Positions 41,871 to 52,917 of a stretch of DNA of 64,000 nucleotides are shown here, piece after piece. The notes under the pieces are model-generated. The model did no database searches. It saw nothing but the letters and a program-made list of their open reading frames with translations, and was not told the origin of the DNA. Position numbers and translations under genes: made by a program. Origin of the DNA: Meghimatium bilineatum (Eukaryota; Mollusca; Gastropoda; Stylommatophora; Philomycidae); the NCBI GenBank assembly GCA_034231615.1, contig CM067317.1, positions 17,188,264-17,252,263 of the forward strand, given 5' to 3'. Within the stretch, counting starts at the first letter, position 1; each line of letters begins with the position of its first letter.

Positions 41871-42940
41871 GATATATAGGAAAACTGAAATAACAAACGG
41901 TCTGGTGCGCCATCTATAGTGCCCTTCAAGACAAAAACAGTCTGGTTGTGTTTGAACTAAAAGTTAGTCCATGCATCTTCCACATGCATGGGCAACAACA
42001 AGGACGGAAAGAAGGCTAAAATATACACAGGAATCACGTTTGATAGAAGTATGTCTTCTATAAAAGATATCGACAATATAATTCATAAAGGTAAGAAGAG
42101 TATTGTGCAAACAAACAAAAATCATTACAGTCGCGAACATTCAAAATGAACTCTTTGTTGTTAGTCAGCGATAATAACTGTGATGCACTTTGTGATGACC
42201 GTCTGCAGTTTAAAAGACCTCTGTACAGAAATAATTAGGACTTAATTCGTTACGTTTTTCATTATTAACATGATTTTCGTGGGGCACTATTTATATACCT
42301 GGAGTCGCATGCCAAAAATAGCCAAGGCTGATCAAGTTGAACCAGAGCGTCAGTTATTCCAATTTCCCTTACATATCCTTGAAAGATTCGAGGAGACCAC
42401 AACAAACTAATGACTTAAGAACACTAAGCGTATACAATCCAAGATGGCTGTTGGACTGCGTAACTTATGAGAATGTCTCCAGTGCCATGATGTTAGTTCA
42501 TAATAAAGATTAAGAAATAAGTTGATAGCATCCAAGTAACCACATATTCTAGCAGAGATATTACTGAATCTCTTCAGGAAAAAACCTTACTATAATGTTG
42601 TGAGCCTAGTACTAACAGCCTCTTTTATAAATATTATTAATACGGAAATCTTAAATCGAATTACGAAGTAAAGAAATTATTATATCTTCAAAATAGGAGC
42701 TTTTTGTCAAATCTTTGCACACAGCAGAGGTGCAGTCTTCTGTGTATGACATAAAGTTCAGGAGAAACTCACCATTACATAAATGGCTATAACATATGTA
42801 TTGTTTGTAATTTCTGGGGGATCGAATCAAACAAGCATACAAAAACAAACAAACAAACCAGCAAATAAGCAAACAAAAATATAAACAAATAAGAAACAAT
42901 TCTATTCATTCATAAAATAGCAAAAATCCTACTTACCAGA
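41871..42940. other. Non-coding interval
   Basis: Nothing supported, apart from a CAAA-rich stretch near 42840-42895. Confidence 0.4.
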
Positions 42941-42944
42941 GTAA

Positions 42945-43145
42945 ATCAACATACCAACTATAAATATACATACTAACTGTGAATCTACATACTAACTGTG
43001 AATCTACATACTAGCTGTGAATCTACATACTAACTGTGAATCTACATACTAACTGCGAATCTACATACTAACTGTGAATCTACATACTAGCTGTGAATCT
43101 ACATACTAACTGTGAATCTACATACTAACTATAACATCTACATAC
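42945..43145. repeat. 19-bp tandem repeat, about 10 copies
   Basis: The unit is CTGTGAATCTACATACTAA. Borders are diverged. Confidence 0.95.
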
Positions 43146-43189
43146 TTAAAAACAAATCGCATACTGACTATAAATCTACTTAGAACAAC

Positions 43190-43256
43190 ACTACCACATT
43201 CACTACAATCTGCACTGAACTACAATCTGCACTGAACTACAATCTGCACTGAACAT
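43190..43256. repeat. 17-bp tandem repeat, 3 copies
   Basis: CTACAATCTGCACTGAA units. Confidence 0.95.
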
Positions 43257-43690
43257 TAATATAATCTTCTAGTTAACTATTTATATTTTGACGTTCTTAA
43301 CTTATCAGTCGATGTGTTTGGAATAAATTTATTATTTAAATACATTGCTTTCATCAATGCCACACATCCATGTTGCAGGAATATCAATCGCAACTTATGT
43401 CCGTCATAAACTTTATGTTCTGGTTAATGTCTGGGAGTTTTGTTCCTATCTTATTTATGTGAGATCATATTTTACTCACTGAAACCAGCCTCTCATTTCT
43501 GAATAGAGTACGAGGGTTTGGCGGCGAGTTTGGAACTTTGATCAGAGCTAGAGTTCATCTATCGTTGCCTTGACATTTATTGATAGATAATATCTATAAA
43601 ACATATCGACATTTACTACGATTAAAATAAAATAAATAAGCCTCTTTTGTAGTCACTTGGTGACATTGTTTGTTTCTCTCTCTCTATACA
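43257..43690. other. Non-coding interval
   Basis: Nothing supported. A short (TC)n is at 43674-43684. Confidence 0.4.
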
Positions 43691-43694
43691 TATA

Positions 43695-44575
43695 ATACGC
43701 ATATAGCTTGATTCTTGATCATAGATTCGTGATTAGAAACTATCATTACAGCCAGTGGGATACTTCCATAAGTGCTCCGCTCCAGCAGCCATCCCGGTGT
43801 ATGTAGACTCAGAGTCCCGGTCAGGTGTTGATTGCGTGATCTTAGGGACTTTACAAAGCAAAAATTACTTTTCCTTCCCTCCCCTGTAAACACTCCCATT
43901 TCTGACATTCTCTGTATGTGTACGTTATTAGCTTCATTGACATCATCTTCATCTTGGAATGAATTTATTGCTGCCTTGATCAAGTCTGCTTTATCTCTTC
44001 TCAGCATTGTGCAGTCTATCAAAATGTGCCTGCCAATTTCCTCTCGTTTCCTCTGACTCCAGCATGACCAGGGCAGTATATCCATATAATGTTCTGGACA
44101 ATGAACTATTCAATAAATCCCACCATTCTTTTCAGACCATGAATTTTTCTATCTTGTGCAACATGCTTTGAGAGTCTGTGAGTATTACTGAGTGTGTTGA
44201 TGTATCAGTTATCAACCAATTAAGTGTTGCTGTAACTTCCTCTTTCTCCATTCTCATGCTCGATGGGACAGCATGCATAAGATTTCTCAACCAACTTCAT
44301 GCCATTTCTGTAGTTAATAAAACCCCACCGCTGTTATTTGCATTTCCGTTAACTGAGCCATCTGTGTATATAATTATGTCTTGTGGTTTCGAGTGTATCT
44401 GGGCGAGTTCATGCATTGTAACCTGGGCCCTGACACTTGTCAATTTCTGACACGTCTTATCTAGTTGTAATATAACTTTTGTCAGTGATGTTATAGTTTT
44501 TCTCAATGTCTACCTACATCCATTCACTGCTCTTTCCTATTTCTTCTAATTTCCATACTCTTCGCAATGTGTATA
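43695..44575 (-). mobile_element. LINE group 5, RNase H and C-terminal region
   Basis: On the minus strand, QDIIIYTDGSVNGNANNSGG (44340 region) is the RNase H core with its catalytic Asp in YTDGS. Across frames follow VILTDSQSML-like, PWSCWSQRKRG (degenerate PGHAGVRGNE) and DKADLIKAAINSFQDEDDVN. Finally comes a C-terminal RSRNQHLTGTLSLHTPGWLL block. Several frameshifts. It aligns with 62440-63400 and lacks the MITE present there. It is 5'-truncated at about 44575. Confidence 0.88.
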
Positions 44576-45180
44576 TAGTGGTATAGAGGAATATATAAAC
44601 GGTGTTTTACCGAGTTATGGCGAGTTATAACACACACATCTGGATATATAGGTCATGCTACGGATTAAATAAAAAGAGTCGGTTGTCAAGCAGCGTTACC
44701 AGGATATCACTTCTTTGTACGATTTTTGATGAATACGGCTGAAAAATGTATGAATAATTTGTTTACCAAACCCTTCTCCAGAACTATACTACATTCGGTT
44801 CTCGCGTAACATCATCTGTCTTTGAATTGAATGGCTGGCTTTTCCAGAGCTTTTTATTGGCTGTCCACACAATGTACACGGAAAACGACCAGTGATCTGT
44901 GGTATCAGCCAAAATAAGCGACCCTGTATGAGATAAACATTCAAAATTATTCTGGAGAAGTATTAGGTAAATATTGTACATACCCTTACTTTGACGCCAT
45001 AGTTAGTCCTTTTGTAATCGAAATGTCTGTGTTTATTTCCATGTGCATCTTGAAATGTCCATACGGATTTTCTGTGTTCATTCAGCGCAGAAATCCGTGC
45101 TTCAGGAACTTTTGAAAGTGTTTATCTACCTGTCCTTGAGTCTCTCTAACATGATTCTAAACAATATTTTGTCTAGCACT
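44576..45180. other. Non-coding interval with an 11-bp inverted repeat pair
   Basis: CTTCTCCAGAA at 44774-44784 and TTCTGGAGAAG at 44951-44961 bracket about 166 bp. The bracketed DNA is open on the minus strand (DTTDHWSFSVYIVWT) but has no recognised homology. Confidence 0.35.
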
Positions 45181-45184
45181 AATA

Positions 45185-45300
45185 ACAACTAATTCAGTAA
45201 GTAATCGCTAAAAATAGGCAGTGTATCCTATTCAGGACGTAGCCTTCAACCCATAATTTTTTCACTGTAGTGATTTTCTAGGCAATATAAATACATTCAG
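45185..45300 (-). repeat. SINE C, partial minus copy
   Basis: The reverse complement has CTACAGTGAAAAAATTATGG and TGAATAGGATACACTGCCTA, aligning with the body of 40462-40640. The tRNA-like head is missing. Confidence 0.55.
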
Positions 45301-45474
45301 TGGTTTGACATTGCTTTCTGAACGATCCGGATGCACAACTGTCTGTAGCGTGATTCGAAACTGTACCGTAGCCATCACAAATGGGAACGCCACCACAGAG
45401 CCGGACCGTTATTATTGGATACTGAAGGGCTGGGAGAATATACAGAAAATAAGTTATTATTGGAGAGTAAAGGA
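45301..45474. other. Unassigned
   Basis: Nothing supported. Confidence 0.3.
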
Positions 45475-45760
45475 CTTGTCATGTGACGTATTCTTTCCAG
45501 AACGTAGTCATGTGACGTATTATTTCCAGATCGTATGAATCTCCTGAAATCCCCGCGGTCTCTGGCAAGTTGTCCCGCTACCTCTCGCGACATGTGCATG
45601 CATTCCTGAATATCTCTTGTCCAGCGACTTTTTGGTCAATATCTGCCTCTATTGCCTTCTATCGACCCCTTCAAGAATACTCTTTCCATACTATCGTGTC
45701 CCTTCACATAGTCGAAAAAACCTTACTTTCTTTCTTAATATGGTGTTAAAAGCTAGCCTT
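45475..45760 (-). mobile_element. LINE group 1 fragment, C-terminal region
   Basis: The minus strand reads MSREVAGQLARDRGDFRRFI, then SGNNTSHD in a shifted frame. A short duplication of ATGTGACGTATT(C/A)TTTCCAGA occurs at the 3' end. Upstream, codons for the RRRW-type segment are decayed. Confidence 0.75.
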
Positions 45761-45814
45761 CTTGAACGCTGATTTTTTGTGTGCAGTGTAAGATGTGGCA
45801 GCATGTGCGGAAGG

Positions 45815-46600
45815 GATAGGTCTACCCACAGATTGCGAAACTTGTTTGAGAGTAGTAATAATACATAGTAGGGAATGCAGAGAATGATGTCCCACTGATG
45901 TGGAGCAAGAGATGCAGACTTTGGTCAGTGAGATTTCCAAAGAGGGGATGTGATTATATGCACTAATGAATCTGTGATTATACATGTTCGCAGTGCATGT
46001 GCCTTCACAGCTCACTGCGCAGGTAAACGATCATGGAGGAGAGTGGGGCCTTTGCTGTGACTACGCAAACATGACCATGGAGATTATGGCGGCTACCAGG
46101 GCATTTGAGTGGGTAGGCACACAGAAGGTAACAGGGGCCTGCATCTTGAGTGACTCTATGAGTATGATTAGGAAGGTACTAGTGGGTCTCGTTAGGGAAC
46201 AGTGGATTGCGGCCTTGAGAAAGGGGAGTTTGAAAGTAGCTACATTTATTTTCGTGCCGAGACATGTGGGTGTTCGAGGCAATGAAAGAGCAGATTGTGG
46301 CACAGGGCGATGGGGCAATGGATCGAACTGACGTTTTGAACTCGATAAGAGATATAGCACGTGAAAGTGAGACTAGTGTGGATGATGATTCATTTTCAAT
46401 GTCCAGGATTATAGATCAACGTTTGAAATGTGGTGTTGCTAAAAGTGAATATTTTCGAGGGCGCAGAAGAATGACGGTCAACCAGCAGAGGACCGGTACT
46501 GTCTGCAGAAGGGTAATGGCGGATACGCTCAGGGAGGGATCAGAGCAACTATGGATGTGTCCAGTTTGCAGTGATGATGATCCGACGACTAACTAACTAA
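45815..46600 (+). mobile_element. LINE group 5 relative, RNase H and C-terminal region
   Basis: The plus strand begins with a decayed ISKEG...CTNESV-like start of RNase H. It continues in frame with MEIMAATRAFEWV (the MELxA catalytic Glu context), ACILSDSMSMIRKV (the SDS Asp) and FVPRHVGVRGNERAD (the H...GNExAD end of RNase H). A frameshift near 46300 moves to the frame of DVLNSIRDIARES, RTGTVCRRVMADTL and the C-terminus LWMCPVCSDDDPTTN. A CTAA repeat tail follows. It is better preserved than the minus copies. Confidence 0.9.
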
Positions 46601-46607
46601 CTTTTCT

Positions 46608-46800
46608 TACAACGTCTTGTTTGGTCTTTCTTGCTGTCCATGGTATTATCAGCACTCTTCCATAACACTTCATTTCGAAGGCCTCTATTCTCTTGGCTAT
46701 AATTTTATTTATTGTCCATGTTTTGCAGCCCTAGGTCGCCATAGGAACACATGTACGTAACAAACATACCATAATTCCCGTGTTTGCCCCATGTCACAGT
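46608..46800 (-). mobile_element. LINE group 2 fragment, abutting the previous LINE tail to tail
   Basis: The minus strand gives, across frames, MATYGSETWTINK-like, FEMKCYGRVL-like and IPWTARKTKQDVV-like codons (TGCTGTCCATGGTATTATCA on the plus strand). It matches 12700-12830. Confidence 0.65.
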
Positions 46801-47415
46801 TTCTTCAGTTGATCGAATGGTCTGGAGAATATTAAATAACTAAGTTATTATTGGACACTGAAGAGCTATATTTGCTAGAAAATCAATTATTCAATCTGGA
46901 CACGTATTATTTTAATCAAGACTCGATTCCCAAAAGATCACTGAAATGCAGTCATGACACAAAACTCTCTTGTTACTGCCGATTGGAAAAAGTAATCATG
47001 CGGATTAGATCGGTATTTATATATAACACTGTCAATAAACATTTCCAGATCGATATTATCTGATTGATTATAATCATTGATTCTTTCGAGATTTAGATTT
47101 TCCATTCGTAAATAACAGATTTTTACCGTTGATCATTCCTTCCAACAAATGATTCTAGTGACATAATCGTAACAAAGATACGGGAATTCAAAACATTTAA
47201 ACAATTTTAACACTGGAGGAATGTATATTTAATGTTTATCAGCACTCATTAATTCAATATAAGTAAATATCAGCTTATTTAATAACTTGTAATAACTGCT
47301 TTCCATATCTACTGCTAATGCTGCTGCCACTACTTCTGATACTACTAATAATACTAGCACTACTAATATAAATACGGTCACTATTGCAGCTCCTGATGTT
47401 GATATTTCTACTGCT
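46801..47415. other. Non-coding interval
   Basis: Nothing supported. Confidence 0.4.
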
Positions 47416-47443
47416 GCAGTTGCCTCTACTACTACTACTATTG

Positions 47444-47474
<31 letters not shown>

Positions 47475-47697
47475 AACTACTACTACTTCTACTACTGCTA
47501 CAACAACAACAACTACTACCACTACTACTATTGCTACTACTACTACTACTACAACTACTACTACTTCTACTACTATTACAACAACAACAACAACAACTAC
47601 TACTACTACTTCTATTACAACAACAACAACTACTACCACTACTACTATTACAACAACAACAACTACTACTACTACTACTACTATTACAACAACAACA

Positions 47698-47731
<34 letters not shown>

Positions 47732-48000
47732 TTACAACAACAACAACTACTACCACTACTACTATTACAACAACAACAACTACTACCACTACTACTATTA
47801 CAACAACAACAACTACTACTACTACTATTGCTACTACTACTACTACTACTACTACAACTACTACTACTTCTACTACTGCTACAACAACAACAACTACTAC
47901 CACTACTACTATTACAACAACAACAACTACTACCACTACTACTATTACAACAACAACAACTACTACTACTACCACCACCACTACTGCTACTAATACTACT
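47416..48000. repeat. ACT/ACA trinucleotide tract, about 580 bp
   Basis: Blocks of (CTA)n alternate with (CAA)n, with a recurring super-unit of about 36 bp (ATTACAACAACAACAACTAC, TACCACTACTACT). Every frame is open in long stretches (poly-Leu/Gln, poly-Ser/Cys, poly-Val/Ile), giving spurious ORFs of 220-250 codons. Confidence 0.98.
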
Positions 48001-48014
48001 TATTATCATCATGT

Positions 48015-48230
48015 TACATATTATTTCCAGAACGTGGCTTTCCTAATGGATTCTCTGAACACTAAGAGATTCTAGGCGAATTGTATGCCGCAGCTAGAGA
48101 TATGTTTAAGCAATCTGATATTTCACTGCACCATCGTCATCTTTGGCGCCCTCTTCCCCTGTTGCCGTTATCTCTGTCTTCAGCTATTAATCTTTCCATG
48201 ATGTTATGTCTCTCTATATGACAAAAAAAC
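48015..48230 (-). mobile_element. LINE group 1 fragment, decayed
   Basis: GTTACATATTATTTCCAGAA, CGTGGCTTTCCTAATGGATT and CTCTGAAC match the group 1 3' end. Further in, CGTCATCTTTGGCGCCCTCT, CCCCTGTTGCCG and CTTTCCATGATGTTATGTCT are the counterpart of the RPRRRW/VPGK region. Confidence 0.65.
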
Positions 48231-48359
48231 AATAACAAAAAACACAGCCTTTTTATGATGATGATAAGGAGCCAGCCCGTCTTCGATGTTTTTGATCTTA
48301 ACACTTCTTGATTTGTCTTTTTATGTCCATGATATACGTATTCAATGAACTGCTCACCA

Positions 48360-48640
48360 TTGTGTTGTCAGGGCCCGAGGGGGGGGGTGCGAAGAATAGC
48401 AACACTGTTTACCTTCCATACATGTCGCAGGTGGCGACTAAGGAAGTTATGGGATGGAGTTGACTGTCCCATCCCATATAGGGTCAGTGACCCAAGGCCA
48501 TTGAAGTCGGATGTATCAGACCGAAACGCGCAGATTTCGCAGCAATGCTTTAAACCATGACACAACGGATTCCGTCCTCCAGGCTACATCCTGTTAATCT
48601 GTAGGAGTTTGAGAATGAACTCAGAAGAAGAAGAAGAATC
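48360..48640 (+). repeat. SINE A, near full-length copy with (GAA)n tail
   Basis: GTTGTCAGGGCCCGAGGGGG, AGAATAGCAACACTGTTTAC, GGTGGCGACTAAGGAAGTTA, CATCCCATATAGGGTCAGTG, GACCGAAACGCGCAGATTTC, AAACCATGACACAACGGATT and TAGGAGTTTGAGAATGAACT, then GAAGAAGAAGAAG. Confidence 0.92.
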
Positions 48641-49440
48641 AACTGCTTTTCGCGGACGATCAAAGCATCATATATTATGATGAAGAAAAACTACAAACTC
48701 ACATCAACTGATTATCAAGAATATGCAATAAATATAACACACATAAGACATAAAATATGCAAGTAACGAGATCAACAGAGCACTTAAACATCCAAATAGA
48801 GAACACAAAAATAAAACAAGTCAAAGAGTTCAAGTACCTGGGAAGTATCTTCACAGAAGACGGACGACTCGACATAGAGATAAAAGGAAGATGGCAAAAG
48901 GCAAATTTTTGCTATTCCACCCAAAAATCAACATGAAAGAAAACCAACAAACAAATGATTAAGAACATAATTTATATCAACACTATGCTACATCAATGCC
49001 AGACTTGGCAACTGACATCCAACATAAGAGAATGATCTAAATTTGTGGTGAAAGGAAATGTCTAAGGAAGGCTATTGGAATCACCAGTCTCGGCAAAATG
49101 CGTAGTGAGAACATAAGAACGATAATAGGTATCACATCATGCATCGAATATATAGAGAAAAAGCAGATACAATGGTTTGGACATCTTAAGAGGATGAACT
49201 ATCAACTTCCCATAACAGCTTACAACATGAAGGAATCAAAATACAGAGTCAAAGGCAAGGCAGACCTAGGAAAAGGTGGATAGACAACATCAAGACCATC
49301 CTGGATAAACATGACTACACCTCAAACAGAGCAAGCAACACAACTGACTCTGGAAAGCATACTGCATCTCTTTCACAATCCCCTATCCCCAATGGCAAGT
49401 GTAGAAGCTACGACAACACCACCTGGGGATAGACAATAGA
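48641..49440 (+). mobile_element. Decayed LINE, RT domain to C-terminus
   Basis: The plus strand reads LLFADDQSIIYYDEEKLQTH with FADD in the catalytic position. Then come KQVKEFKYLGSIFTEDGRLD, a heavily frameshifted thumb region, and KKQIQWFGHLKRMNYQLPIT. Near the end there is a QRPRKRWIDNIK-like stretch and a final LWKAYCISFTIP. More than eight frame breaks. It follows directly after a SINE A tail. Confidence 0.85.
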
Positions 49441-49650
49441 CAATATATATACGTACAATTCTTCTGTAGCATCTCATTTTGAAATAGTCAAGCAAAATGA
49501 ATTAAACAGGTTACTAAAACACTTACCTTGCCTATTAATAAAAATATATTAAAAAAAGTATATATAAAAAAACATACAATAAAACTAAACAGGACAATTC
49601 TCCACGTATCGGCTCAAATTGAACCTTTTTCAAGAGACAAATAACAGAAA
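49441..49650 (-). repeat. Dispersed repeat paired with 54500-54720 (Penelope-like end motif?)
   Basis: The minus strand has GTTATTTGTCTCTTGAAAAA, GGTTCAATTTGAGCCGATAC and GTGGAGAATTGTCCTG, aligning with the minus strand of 54500-54620. The TTGAAAAAGG...CCGAtACG shape resembles the TGAxGAAG-stem-GAAACG segments found in Penelope-like terminal repeats. Inference only. Confidence 0.45.
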
Positions 49651-49850
49651 ACAACAAAATAAAAAACAAAATAGATGACTAGATTTCATCAAGCCCCGTC
49701 TTCTTTAACGCAGGGATGGCAACGCATCTAGTAAAAGAGAAAATGCGTGCATTCATTATAAACAAACCGAAAGTGGGAAATTAGAGGCACTATAGATGAG
49801 TGCAAGAATAATAAAAGAAAAAGATAAGAAAAATACCCCTTTTGTCATCT
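49651..49850. other. Unassigned
   Basis: Nothing firm. Confidence 0.3.
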
Positions 49851-49854
49851 TTAT

Positions 49855-50070
49855 CCATGATATACGTATTTCTCATTTTGAAAGCAGCGAAATCTCTTTG
49901 CTATTGTTTTATTTAATGTCCATGCGTCACGACCGTATATTGCCACTGGAAATACTCAAGTTCTGATCATACATAGTGTGACTATCGTGCTGTTATCTTG
50001 CCAAAGATTTTTGATTTTCGGAAGTTTTAATGTCGCCAATGTAATTTTTCTCTTGATTTCAACAGCAGTC
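49855..50070 (-). mobile_element. LINE group 1 fragment, thumb region
   Basis: The minus strand reads AVEIKRKITLATLKLPKIKN, LWQDNSTIVTL, then VFPVAIYGRDAWTLNKTIAK and RFRCFQNEKY. This equals the VFPVATYGCETWTLSKT region of 60486-61000, with Cys lost. Confidence 0.75.
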
Positions 50071-50114
50071 TCCTGTGCTATTTATGTATTACTAATAACT
50101 ATTATTTATTGGCC

Positions 50115-50760
50115 TTCAAATAAGTACACATAAAACGAAAATCATGAACTTTACCGGCCTGACAGAATCAATTAAACATAGACGATAATATACTAGACGT
50201 TTCAGATTTCGTATATTTGGGAAGCAAGGTAACAGCAGACGGGGATACCATCTCAGAAATCAAGACTCAATCGCTCTCGCCTCCAACGCCTTTAACAAAC
50301 TCTCAAACATCTGGAGATCGAAGATCGCAAGTAAACACATCAAACTGCAACTATTCAATGCAAGTGTGATTCCATCATTGACATATGGATGTGAAAGTTG
50401 GAAATCTACCGCAATAATGGATAAGAAGTTAGTTGCCTTCGAGAATAGATGCCTCAGTAAAATTCACAAATACTAGTTGGAAAGACTTCAAATCAAACGA
50501 CATACTAAGAGAGGAGACAAAACAAGAATATGTGACGAACATCATCAGAAAACGCTGCTGGATATACATCGGCTGCATGATTAGAATGAGGGAAGATAGA
50601 ATTCCACGACAAGCCTTCATGTGGACACCAGACGGGAAAGAAAACAGGGAAGACCAAAAACACCGCTCAGAGAACATTTATAAATGAATTAAAATTAACA
50701 GGCATAAATGCATAAGACATGCAATCCCTGGCAACTAACCGGCAGGAATGGACAACTATG
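50115..50760 (+). mobile_element. LINE group 3, RT C-terminal half
   Basis: The plus strand reads, across frames, DNILDVSDFVYLGSKVTADG-like, NAFNKLSNIWRSKIASKHIK, LQLFNASVIPSLTYGCESWK and FENRCLSKI. A frameshift near 50470 follows, and the end is SLATNRQEWTTMTSVLCAKL before a TGA. It is homologous to 2127-2702. Its very 3' end continues into the tandem array that follows. Confidence 0.88.
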
Positions 50761-51118
50761 ACATCCGTCCTATGTGCCAAACTTTGTAAAAGAGGAACTG
50801 ACTGACTGACTGATATTACATTCATGGAGAACTATGACATCCGTCTTATGTGCCAAACTTGGCAAAAGAGGAACTGACTGATTGACTGACTGATATTACA
50901 GTCATGGAAAACTATGACATCCGTCCTATGTGCCAAACTTGGCAAAAGAGGAACTGACTGATTGACTGACTGATATTACAGTCATGGACAACTATGACAT
51001 CCGTCCTATGTGCCAAACTTGGCAAAAGAGGAACTGACTGACTGACTGATATTACAGTCATGGAGAACCATGACATCCGTCCTATGTGCCAAACTTGGCA
51101 AAATAGGAACTGACTGAC
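50748..51118 (+). repeat. About 78-bp satellite made from a LINE 3' end, 4.7 copies
   Basis: Each unit reads GGA(C/G)AACTATGACATCCGTC, CTATGTGCCAAACTTGGCAA, AAGAGGAACTGACTGA and a variable (CTGA)n, ATATTACA, GTCATGG. The first unit is the genuine end of the group 3 LINE at 50115-50760 (codons for TMTSVLCAKLCKRGTD and the stop). The others repeat the same last codons plus tail. Confidence 0.92.
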
Positions 51119-51299
51119 ATACATAATATCGAAAGTACAATGTTCACGCTTGGCTTTGCGAATCACGAGCTTATTCAACCGAGATAGACTTGTGAGACGG
51201 AACTCAACTTGTTAGTATCCACTCAACCATCCAGCCGACGTCTCATAAGACATAGGAAAAGTCAAATACTTCTTAATATTTGGAGTTTGTATTATTAAA

Positions 51300-51530
51300 G
51301 GTTGTATTATAGATGCAATTCTAGATATTATGTTTGGAGTTTGTATTCCTAAAGGAGGTATAATAAATATTATTATAGATTTTATGTTGGGAGTTTCTAT
51401 TCCTAAAGGAAATATTATAGATACAATTCTAGATGGTATGTTTTTAGTTTATATCCCTAAAGGAGATGTAATGGATACAATTCTAGATGTTATGTTTGGA
51501 GTTTGTATTCTTGAAGGATGAATTATAATT
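51300..51530. repeat. 54-bp tandem repeat, about 4 copies
   Basis: The unit is ATGTTTGGAGTTTGTATTCC, TAAAGGAGGTATAATA and GATACAATTCTAGAT. The 18-codon period gives a 63-residue plus-strand reading (MFGVCIPKG...). Not supported as a gene. Confidence 0.92.
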
Positions 51531-51654
51531 CTAGATGTTAGTTGTGATACATACTCTACTTCTTCTAAGTCCAGAAGTTAAATTTAGTTTTCCATCTGGT
51601 AGCTTCTAGCAATTATACTAATGACAAGTGGCATATCTAAAAATTAAAGTAAAT

Positions 51655-51945
51655 GTGCGCCCGTGTGTTGCCGGGGCCCGAAAGGGAAGCAAAGAATAGC
51701 AACACTGTTTACCTTCCACGCATGTCGTAAAAGGCGACTAAGGAGGTTATGAGATGGAGCTGGCTGTCCCATCCCATATAGGGTCAGTGACCCAAAGCCA
51801 TGCTGAAGTGGGATGTGCCAGGCCGAAAGGCGCAGAAAACGCGGCAATGCTGTAAACCATAACACAACGCATTCCGTTCTCCGGACTACATCCTGCTATG
51901 CTACAGGAGTTTGAGAACGAACGAAGAAGAAGAAGAAGAAGAAAG
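51655..51945 (+). repeat. SINE A, best copy, with (GAA)n tail
   Basis: It runs from GTGTTGCCGGGGCCCGAAAG, through AGAATAGCAACACTGTTTAC, TAAAAGGCGACTAAGGAGGT, CATCCCATATAGGGTCAGTG, CCAGGCCGAAAGGCGCAGAA, AAACCATAACACAACGCATT, CCGGACTACATCCTGC and GGAGTTTGAGAACGAACG, to (GAA)6. No A or B box was found by eye, so the pol III origin is unproven. Confidence 0.95.
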
Positions 51946-52040
51946 TAAATGTGAATTTCACCAGCAAAGAGAAAGGGGTTGAGGGCGTGAAATCTGGACA
52001 GCCCATGATCTTTATATTTCACTCCAATGTTTGCGTTGCT

Positions 52041-52130
52041 GACAATATAACACTCGAAGGGCGCTACATGTATAGTCTCAGGAATATATCGACACTCGAC
52101 AATATCGCTCCTCAAAGTGAGCTACGAGTA
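52041..52130. repeat. 47-bp tandem repeat, left part (1.9 copies)
   Basis: GACAATATAACACTCGAAGG, GCGCTACATGTATAGTCTCA and GGAATAT, followed by a diverged copy. It is the same unit as 52918-53160, and a LINE lies between. Confidence 0.8.
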
Positions 52131-52910
52131 TAATATCCTCGACATTATCGTGCCGTTTCCGCAACGAAGGTTGGCTGCAACAGACCTCCAACATCCACTG
52201 TCTCCTGTTTTGGTGGTGCATTCTGCTAGACTGTAACCGACATTATCGTGCCGTTTCCGTAAAGAAGGTTGGCTGCAACAGACCTCCAACATCCTCTGTC
52301 TCATGTTTTGGTGGTGCATTCTGCTAGACTGTAACCTGTCCATCTCGTGATGTTACTCTCCTACTTGTATCTCTGCCTACCTCTTGCTCGCGTTCCTTCG
52401 ACTTTACACTCAAGTAAGGTCTTCAATAAGGTGTCATGTCTTTTAATGTGTCTAAAATATTGTATTTGCCTGATCTTTATTTCTCTTAGTAATTTTTTTC
52501 TTCATATTAAGTGTTTTTAGAACCTCTTTATTTTCTTCTCTTTCCATTATGTTCTCCCTTTTTATATATTCCCACATCTCAAAGTCATCAATTCTGTCTT
52601 CTAATTGTTTATTTAGTGTCCATGTTTCTGAACCACACATTAATATAGAATAGATATAGCATTTTATAATTCTCATGTTTAACTTTTTTGTAATATGTTT
52701 AGATGTTAATATTTTCCTCATGTCATTGAAGGTACTTTTAGCCATTCCTATTCTCCCTTTAACTTCTGTTTCACATCTGCCGTCATTTGTAACTATGTGT
52801 CCAGGATATTGATAATGTTTTACTTGTTGTAATTTCTCTATATGTTTGTTTATGTTTAGCGCTTGTACTTCTGTGTGTTTGCTGATTATCATAGTTTTTG
52901 ATTTTTGGAT
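52131..52910 (-). mobile_element. LINE group 4, RT C-terminal half, inserted in a tandem array
   Basis: The minus strand gives, in one long frame, SKHTEVQALNINKHIEKLQQ, a VKHYQYPGHIVTNDGRCETE strand (normally F.YLG.xxTxDGR), IKCYIYSILMCGSETWTLNK and QLEDRIDDFEMWEYI. After frame changes it ends with the 3' segment. The last about 98 bp (52138-52235) are tandemly duplicated at 52236-52335 (CGACATTATCGTGCCGTTTC in both). It is the longest of three copies. Confidence 0.88.
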
Positions 52911-52917
52911 TTATATT

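Noticed and set aside
47229..48046. Long ORFs of 220-250 codons on both strands (poly-Val, poly-Ser/Cys, poly-Leu/Gln)
   Set aside because: They are produced by the ACT/ACA trinucleotide tract. No non-repeat domain, start context or splice signal is seen.
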